From Paenibacillus rhizovicinus (lineage in GTDB: Bacteria > Bacillota > Bacilli > Paenibacillales > Paenibacillaceae): DNA of 64,000 nt. The notes under the pieces are model-generated. The model saw nothing but the letters and a program-made list of their open reading frames with translations, had not been told where the DNA came from and did not search any database. This document shows, one piece after another, positions 59,042 through 64,000 of this stretch. The stretch covers positions 2,003,001 through 2,067,000 of the forward strand of contig NZ_CP048286.1 of assembly GCF_010365285.1 (NCBI RefSeq). The letters are read 5' to 3'. Position 1 is the first letter of the stretch; each line of letters opens with the position of its first letter. A program made the translations under genes and the position numbers.

Positions 59042-59784
59042 CCTCCGAAACCTCCACTTGAATGGCTGGACGAGCTTCTAGACGAGCTGCTGGAGGAACT
59101 GCCGGAAGAGGAACTCGAAGAGCCGTTCTTCGTGCTGAGCGTACTTGAATTGCCGCCGATACCGCCTGGACTGGACGAGGTCGATTTGGAACGGCGCGTA
59201 ATGGTTCCGCTGTTCGACGTCGTCTTCGGACGAACCGTGGAGCCCACGACAGGCTTGTTCTGGAAGCTGTCGCTCGTATAGGTCTTCGCCTTGTACGGCT
59301 GATGCGTCGTTCCGTTGTATGTCGTATGCGACGAATACCAGCGCGTTGTCGAGTACGACGAACCTTGGTTAAACAGCAAATGGTAAAGCATCAGATCGTC
59401 CCAGCCGAAAATGGAAGTCGAACCGTTATTAATGATAATCGTATCGCCGGAGCTCCCCGAGGTGCCCGTGCCTGCCGTGCTGCCCGTTCCAGCATTCGAA
59501 TTCGGCTCTACGGCGCCAGCAGCGCCGTTGTCCTCCTCGTCCAGCATCGGAATGTTCCAATCGACGGCAGGATCGAAATACTGCTTCACTTCATCCGAGG
59601 ACCATTCGACCAGCTTTGGCTGCTCCGTCCCCGTTTCGCCCTCCGCATGGGCGATCGTGCCGAAAGCGGCATTCGCCAGCAACGCCAAGCCGAGCGACGT
59701 GGACAAAATGCGCAAAGGCTTGCCGTCCTTCGTAAACAGCTTGCTCCTCAGAGACTCCGCCCGTTCTTCTTCCCGTTTCAACAT
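59038..59784 (-). CDS. Ser-rich exported protein ending in GGFGG, possible ligase substrate
   Basis: A 248-residue protein. A charged N-terminus precedes a hydrophobic signal-like segment ('ILSTSLGLALLANAAFGTIAHA'). A middle part follows ('VDWNIPMLDEED', 'FGWDDLMLYHLLFNQGSSY'). The last 50 residues are almost pure Ser with Gly (SSSSSGSSSSSSSRSSSSHSS) and end SGGFGG. E. coli YgiB/YjfM, encoded beside YgiC/YjfC, also end in Ser/Gly-rich tails. Iyer, Aravind and colleagues proposed that such ATP-grasps modify these proteins; I apply that idea here by analogy. GGGGAGGGG precedes ATG 59784. Confidence 0.72.
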   Translation of the reverse strand: MLKREEERAESLRSKLFTKDGKPLRILSTSLGLALLANAAFGTIAHAEGETGTEQPKLVEWSSDEVKQYFDPAVDWNIPMLDEEDNGAAGAVEPNSNAGTGSTAGTGTSGSSGDTIIINNGSTSIFGWDDLMLYHLLFNQGSSYSTTRWYSSHTTYNGTTHQPYKAKTYTSDSFQNKPVVGSTVRPKTTSNSGTITRRSKSTSSSPGGIGGNSSTLSTKNGSSSSSSGSSSSSSSRSSSSHSSGGFGG

Positions 59785-59809
59785 GTTTCCCCTCCCCAAT
59801 GCCCGCGTC

Positions 59810-60025
59810 CTATTCGTTGCGCATAGCGACGACCAAGATTTCAAGCATGCCCGTATCCAAATTCAATCGGCCTTCCAACGTTTTATACTCTTGATTGCCG
59901 ATCGTAATGTAATTCACGTGTTCAAGCGATACGACCATCGCGGTCGTCCATGTCCGCTCATCGATAGCGCGCAAGCTTCCGTCCTCGCTTTTCTCATATA
60001 CGATGACCGATATCGTATTATCCAC
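59810..60025 (-). CDS. small hypothetical protein, first gene of the ATP-grasp operon
   Basis: A 71-residue soluble beta-rich protein ('DNTISVIVYEKSEDGSL', 'TIGNQEYKTLEGRLNLDTGMLEILV'). GTG 60025 was chosen because GGAGG lies 8 bases upstream; the ATG at 60049 precedes that site. I do not recognise it. It is 25 bases before the Ser-rich protein gene. A TTGACA at 60089-60084 on the minus strand may belong to its promoter, but no -10 is at good spacing. Confidence 0.65.
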   Translation of the reverse strand: MDNTISVIVYEKSEDGSLRAIDERTWTTAMVVSLEHVNYITIGNQEYKTLEGRLNLDTGMLEILVVAMRNE

Positions 60026-60222
60026 AATCGCTGCCTCCTCGAAGTTCATGCCACATTTTACAGTAAATGAGAGTTGAATCGCTTGTCAATAAATGATGTA
60101 TGGAATTTGCCTTGCGGTCGACTCTTGTCGATCCTAATTATCGCAGCCATATTGAAGGTAATACGATTGTAACGCGGCGTTGGTTGTGCAGGTTGCGCAA
60201 GTTGTACAGATTGAGCAAACCG

Positions 60223-60258
60223 CAAAAAAAACCGGTCTGCCTGCGAGGCAGCCGGTTT
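60223..60258 (-). terminator. terminator of the kinase/binding protein 2 operon
   Basis: AAACCGGCTGCCT (60258-60246) pairs with AGGCAGACCGGTTT (60242-60229) followed by eight T on the minus strand. Nearly the same stem as at 56664-56698. Confidence 0.85.
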
Positions 60259-60315
60259 ATTCAGCTTCAGCTCCGTGCCCGACTAATCATCCGGACAAAG
60301 CTTGATCGGTAATCG

Positions 60316-61656
60316 TTACCGTTTCGCCGTGGCATCGAGGCCGAGCACCTCGTGCCGCGCTTGCTTCCACAGTTCGTTGTAGGTTTGGAATTCCGTCTTC
60401 AGGTCCTTCGCGACCGCCCACCTCTGGATATCGTCCCCCGTCCAGAACGCGATCTGCACCTTGGCCGAAATATTGAGGAAATCGTCGGTCGGCGGCTGGC
60501 GTTCGACGTAGGTCGGTTTATACGATTCGAACTGCTGGATCTGCGGCATAGAGGATGTCTTCGTTTCGTCGACCGGCAGGAAGCCGGAATCGTTCACGTA
60601 ACCGGATTCGTTGACGAAGAAGTCCACCCATTCTTCGGCAAGCTGTTTATTCTCGCTGAACTTGCTGACGCCGAGAAAATAATCCGGGCTGAGCTGCGCG
60701 TAACGCTTTCCCCGCTTGTTGTCATAAGGAAAAGGAATGAAGCCGACATCGTCGGATTTCGCTCCGGCTTCGATGACCTGGTTAATGACCCAGTTGCCGA
60801 TGAAATACATGCCGGCATGCCCGCTTGCCACTTCGCTCTTCGACAGCTCCCAGTTGTTCGTGAACAGGTCCTTCTCCGTATAGCCCTTCTGGATCAGCGT
60901 CCGCAAAATCGTAATCGCCTGTCCCCACGGATTGTCGATCGACCAAGGCTGGTCGGTCTCCGCCATCTGATTCAAATAGTTGGGATTCCCCGTCATGAAG
61001 CCGACGAGGTTCTCTCCCCAGGAAGACATCGGCCACTGCGCGCCGTAGTTCACGTAGACCGGAATGATGCCGGCCTGCTTCAGCTTCGCGCAAGCCGCGT
61101 AGAACTCGTCCAGCGTTTGCGGAAGTACCGTAATGCCGGCTTCGCGGAATGCTTTCTTGTTATAGACGAGCCCTTCCGTCGAAGCGCCTGTCGATATGCC
61201 GTATCTCACGCCGCGGTATGCCTTGAAATCGGCAAACCGGATATGGTCGAACATGCTGTCCTTTAGCGGTTCGAAATAGTTGACGAGGTCTTCGTTCGTC
61301 AAATTGTTCGGCACCAGCAGCGCGTCGCCCATGCTGCGGGTCGACAGCCTGGCCATGATGTCGCTGGCATAATTGGTCAAGCCTTCGAACGCCACATGCG
61401 TTCCGGGATGCTTCGCCTCGAACTTATCCGCGTACTTCTGCAGGACCCCGTTCTCCGCGAGGTCCACCCGGTTCGTCAGCACGGTAAGCGTCGTCGTCTT
61501 ATCTGCCGTCGGCGCCGGGTTGTTCGTCGACGATCCCGCCTGGTGCCGGTTGTCTCCCGAGGAATTGCACCCGGCCAGCAGAAGCGAGCTCATCAGCGCC
61601 GCCCCGGCAATGCCGGCCATTCTTGGTGTTCTTCTGTTCCGTTCCGCGTTCCTCAT
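60316..61656 (-). CDS. carbohydrate-binding lipoprotein 2, coupled to the YesM kinase
   Basis: A 446-residue lipoprotein: lipobox LLLAGC (Cys about residue 30), then a family 1 binding fold clearly paralogous to binding protein 1 ('GNWVINQVIEAGAKSDDVGFIPFP', 'GYGISTGASTEGLVYNKKAF'-like segment). ATG 61656 overlaps the stop of the sensor kinase gene (ATGA). No permease is adjacent. It may present the sugar to the kinase, or share the permeases of binding protein 1. The second reading is the conservative one. Confidence 0.88.
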   Translation of the reverse strand: MRNAERNRRTPRMAGIAGAALMSSLLLAGCNSSGDNRHQAGSSTNNPAPTADKTTTLTVLTNRVDLAENGVLQKYADKFEAKHPGTHVAFEGLTNYASDIMARLSTRSMGDALLVPNNLTNEDLVNYFEPLKDSMFDHIRFADFKAYRGVRYGISTGASTEGLVYNKKAFREAGITVLPQTLDEFYAACAKLKQAGIIPVYVNYGAQWPMSSWGENLVGFMTGNPNYLNQMAETDQPWSIDNPWGQAITILRTLIQKGYTEKDLFTNNWELSKSEVASGHAGMYFIGNWVINQVIEAGAKSDDVGFIPFPYDNKRGKRYAQLSPDYFLGVSKFSENKQLAEEWVDFFVNESGYVNDSGFLPVDETKTSSMPQIQQFESYKPTYVERQPPTDDFLNISAKVQIAFWTGDDIQRWAVAKDLKTEFQTYNELWKQARHEVLGLDATAKR

Positions 61657-63506
61657 TCGTTCTGTCCTCCTCGTGCAGGCAGCTTTAGCGTAACTTGCGT
61701 TCCGACTCCGGGCTCGCTCGCAACGGTCAAGCCGAAGTTCGCCCCATAATGAAGCCGAATGCGTTCATTGACATTCCGCAGCCCCACGCCCGAACGTTTG
61801 AATGGCGCATAATTCGTGCCTTCCCGTGCATTCACTCCGATGATGGATTGCTGCAAACGATCCAGCGTGTCTTCGTCCATGCCGATGCCGTCGTCCGTCA
61901 ACCGGATGAAGACGGCGTGCTCCGTCTCCCGCGCCGAGGCAGTGATCACCATGCGCGGTTTATTGTCGTCCATCCCGTGATAGATCGTGTTCTCTACGAT
62001 CGGTTGCAGGACCAGCTTCAGCAGCTCGTACGACTCCAGCGATTCCGGGACGTCGATGGTCAGCTCGAACCGATCCGGATACCGGTAATTGAGCAGCTCG
62101 ACGTAATAACGGATATGATTGAATTCGCTGCCCAGCGTGACTTTCTCATTGAGATCGCTAATGCTGTAGCGAAGCAGTTTGCCCAGAATCGCCAGCATGT
62201 CGGCGGCAATCGTATCGTCGTTCAGTTCCGCCGCCATCCGGATCGATTCCAGCGTGTTGTACATGAAATGCGGATTGATCTGGCTTTGCAGCGCATGCAG
62301 CTCCGCTTCCTTCTTCTTCGTCTCCATGCCGTAAATATCTTGAATGAGATCATCGATGCGCACGATCATCCGGTTAAACTGGTTGCCGAGCTGACCGATC
62401 TCGTCCCTGCGCTTCACCTGAAACTGCACGCTGAAATCGCCTTCCTGGACCCGTTTCATCAAACGCATCATTTTGCGCAGCGGCTTCGTCAGGGCAAATG
62501 AAAAGAAGATCGAGATCAGCAGCGCGATGCCGATCGTCAGAAACGTCAGAATCCAAGTCACGTTCCGGATCACGGCCGTATTCCGCGTCAATTCCTTGAC
62601 CGGTATGGACGTCATTACCGTCCACTGCGTATTCGGCGACTTCGTATAAATGTACAGATGCTGCACGCCGTCTTCCGTCATATAGAAACTGCCTTCTTCG
62701 CCGGCGGCGCGCTGAACCATCGGTCTGTCGCTTATGTTCGTCGCCAGCAGCTGCTTGTCGCTGTCGTAGATAACGTTGCCCTGCGAATCGAAAATAAGCG
62801 ACTTGCCGCGCGTCACCTTGTCCAGCTTCGTGATCTGGTCCTCGATGACGCTGATATTCGCATCCACCGCGATCAGACCGATGTCATGCAGCGAGTTGTC
62901 GATGATTTTGCGGACGACCGTGAAGGCGTAGCGGGTGCTCTTGAGCGTGCTCGTGTATTTCTGCGTGCTGATCAGCAGCGCTTCGCCGCTGCTGTGGGCG
63001 GCCTTCGTCATCCAGTTCTGATAGCTGTCCTTGACGTTCATTCGGATGCCGCCCGACTTGGCCGAGTAATACCCGTTGCCGTATTGGTCGAAAATATAAA
63101 CCGAGGTCGCGCCGCGTTTGATGTTGTCGATAAACGATATATTGCCCTCGATGCCGCGCTGGATCGTGAGCAGCAGGTCGAAATTCTCGTTCTCCGCATG
63201 CTGTTCGTGATACTTGTTCGAAGCGACAAGATTCGACTTGATATCTTCCTGGTACGCCGGGATCGAGGATATGCGGTTCATGTCGTCGATGTAATCGTCG
63301 AGATTGTCGAGCATATTGCCCAGCGTCGTCGTCGAATAGGCAATCGTATTCTCTTCGATGGACTGGGCGTAATTCCGGTAGGACACGGCTCCGATGAACG
63401 TAAGTGGAAGCGTTATCAGAAGCAAAAAAACGAGCAGCAGTTTGCGTTCCATCCGCATATCGCTGAATTTGGTCCAAAGCCGATCGAACTTGATGACGGA
63501 CTTCAC
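61653..63506 (-). CDS. YesM-type sensor histidine kinase
   Basis: A 617-residue kinase: N-terminal helix, large extracellular dCache-like domain (about residues 35-295), second helix ('VTWILTFLTIGIALLISIFFS', split), HAMP (about 318-370), His_kinase motif 'QSQINPHFMYNTLESIRMA' (phospho-His about residue 415) and a GHKL ATPase ('IVENTIYHGMDD', 'DDGIGMDEDTL', 'SGVGLRNVNERI'). The start is GTG 63506, 6 bases after GGAGGGAAG. It should phosphorylate a YesN-type regulator, most likely the one at 52549-53304, in response to an extracellular carbohydrate or its binding protein. Confidence 0.9.
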   Translation of the reverse strand: MKSVIKFDRLWTKFSDMRMERKLLLVFLLLITLPLTFIGAVSYRNYAQSIEENTIAYSTTTLGNMLDNLDDYIDDMNRISSIPAYQEDIKSNLVASNKYHEQHAENENFDLLLTIQRGIEGNISFIDNIKRGATSVYIFDQYGNGYYSAKSGGIRMNVKDSYQNWMTKAAHSSGEALLISTQKYTSTLKSTRYAFTVVRKIIDNSLHDIGLIAVDANISVIEDQITKLDKVTRGKSLIFDSQGNVIYDSDKQLLATNISDRPMVQRAAGEEGSFYMTEDGVQHLYIYTKSPNTQWTVMTSIPVKELTRNTAVIRNVTWILTFLTIGIALLISIFFSFALTKPLRKMMRLMKRVQEGDFSVQFQVKRRDEIGQLGNQFNRMIVRIDDLIQDIYGMETKKKEAELHALQSQINPHFMYNTLESIRMAAELNDDTIAADMLAILGKLLRYSISDLNEKVTLGSEFNHIRYYVELLNYRYPDRFELTIDVPESLESYELLKLVLQPIVENTIYHGMDDNKPRMVITASARETEHAVFIRLTDDGIGMDEDTLDRLQQSIIGVNAREGTNYAPFKRSGVGLRNVNERIRLHYGANFGLTVASEPGVGTQVTLKLPARGGQNE

Positions 63507-63581
63507 TCTGTTCTTCCCTCCGCTGCTCCTTGCATCCTTAGACAGGTTGATACATAGGTAGATTGAATCATAAGTAGGTTG

Positions 63582-63587
63582 ATTATA
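63582..63587 (-). promoter_or_regulatory. promoter of the kinase/binding protein 2 operon
   Basis: A perfect TATAAT with a TGA just before it (extended -10); a TTGAAA lies 19 bases upstream. Downstream in the leader are repeats of AGGTTGAT (63544-63551 and near 63576), possible sites of the AraC-type response regulator. Confidence 0.5.
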
Positions 63588-63641
63588 TCACGTCAGAGCG
63601 TCTCCATTTCAACTCCCCTTCCCAAACCACCCGCAAGATGC

Positions 63642-63681
63642 AAAAAAAAGCGTGTCAAACCGGCTACCGGCTTGCACGCTT
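63642..63681 (-). terminator. terminator of the right-edge sigma factor gene
   Basis: AAGCGTGCAAGCCGG pairs with CCGGTTTGACACGCTT on the minus strand (two bulges), followed by eight T. Confidence 0.8.
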
Positions 63682-63730
63682 GTATATTGGGGATCTAAGA
63701 AGTTCAATAACTTGAGCAGACTGCTTGGAT

Positions 63731-64000
63731 TTAAAAGAAGCTGAACAGCAGCAGGGAATAAATCAGGAGCGTCTTGCCCCACCGTTTCTTCATGAAATCT
63801 TTGCCGCGGTGTATGCGGGATTTGACCGTGTTGACGGGAATATTGTTCGCCCGTCCGATGTCCTCCATGGTCATTTCAAGCACGTAGCGCTGGTAGACGA
63901 CCGTCTTGTACTTCTCGGGAAGCTTCTCGATCATGCCGGCCATCGTGGAGGCGAGCTCGCGTTCGATGACTTCGCTTTCCGGCGACAGGGAGGCGTGCGG
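63731..64000 (-). CDS. ECF-type sigma factor, C-terminal part (partial)
   Basis: The frame is open to the right edge, so the N-terminus is outside. The visible 89 residues are sigma region 4: 'IEKLPEKYKTVVYQRYVLEMTMEDIGRANNIPVNTVKSRIHRGK', split over residues 25-70 of the visible part, followed by a hydrophobic tail (TLLIYSLLLFSFF) that is unusual for a soluble sigma factor. No anti-sigma gene follows on this side; a terminator lies 50 bases downstream. Confidence 0.82.
   Translation of the reverse strand, partial: PHASLSPESEVIERELASTMAGMIEKLPEKYKTVVYQRYVLEMTMEDIGRANNIPVNTVKSRIHRGKDFMKKRWGKTLLIYSLLLFSFF

Noticed and set aside
60100-60312. Plus-strand 70-codon frame in the ATP-grasp/binding protein 2 gap
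   Set aside because: It runs through the terminator hairpin and the divergent promoter region and has no ribosome site.

Overview
The window looks like a chromosomal segment of a Gram-positive, moderately GC-rich bacterium of the Paenibacillaceae (Paenibacillus/Cohnella type). The inference rests on content: YesM/YesN two-component proteins, carbohydrate ABC transporters of the CUT1 class with lipoprotein binding proteins, several AraC regulators, cytoplasmic glycoside hydrolases (GH116, GH92, GH2), ECF sigma factors with membrane anti-sigma partners, strong GGAGG ribosome sites and CcpA-type cre boxes. No rRNA, tRNA, insertion sequence or CRISPR array was seen. Two stretches (about 12.4-14.1 kb and 27.4-33.7 kb) are clearly AT-richer than the rest and read as acquired islands.

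Layout. 0-3 kb: 3' part of a giant DUF11-repeat surface protein. 3-10.4 kb: sugar block with GH116, a divergent AraC regulator, a nitroreductase and a GH92 mannosidase. 10.6-12.2 kb: small protein and a MarR repressor divergent from a flavodoxin-fold quinone reductase, with palindromic operators between them. 12.4-14.5 kb: AT-rich island with two immunity-like genes and a complete type I toxin-antitoxin locus (27-residue holin-like toxin, predicted antisense RNA). 14.5-18 kb: a translationally coupled trio, ECF sigma factor, membrane-anchored solute-binding protein and lipoprotein solute-binding protein. 18.4-25.1 kb: sulfonate-type operon (binding protein, ATPase, permease, LLM monooxygenase, SDR-like protein, TauD-like dioxygenase), preceded by a promoter and leader terminator and interrupted by 67-bp hairpin repeats.

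25.1-27.4 kb: GIY-YIG protein, DUF2087 regulator and small hypotheticals. 27.7-33.4 kb: a defence-like operon with a coiled-coil protein, McrB-type AAA+ ATPase, DUF2357/PD-(D/E)XK nuclease and a small protein. 33.8-38.8 kb: effector-binding/pentapeptide fusion, VOC protein, Fsr-like MFS pump and an unpaired HlyD-type adaptor. 38.9-46.4 kb: LacZ and a MacAB-type export operon whose first two proteins carry large Gly/Gln tracts. 46.8-50.4 kb: ECF sigma/DUF4179 anti-sigma pair, PhyH dioxygenase and AraC regulator. 50.4-52.3 kb: sensor diguanylate cyclase.

52.5-63.5 kb: a sugar uptake and sensing system split in two. One half is binding protein 1, two permeases and a YesN response regulator under tandem cre boxes; the other half is a YesM kinase overlapping a paralogous binding protein 2. 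Between them sits a five-gene YjfC/YgiC-like ATP-grasp operon (DUF350 membrane protein, lipoprotein, ATP-grasp ligase, Ser-rich protein ending in GGFGG, small protein), with near-identical terminator hairpins on both sides. The window ends inside an ECF sigma factor gene.
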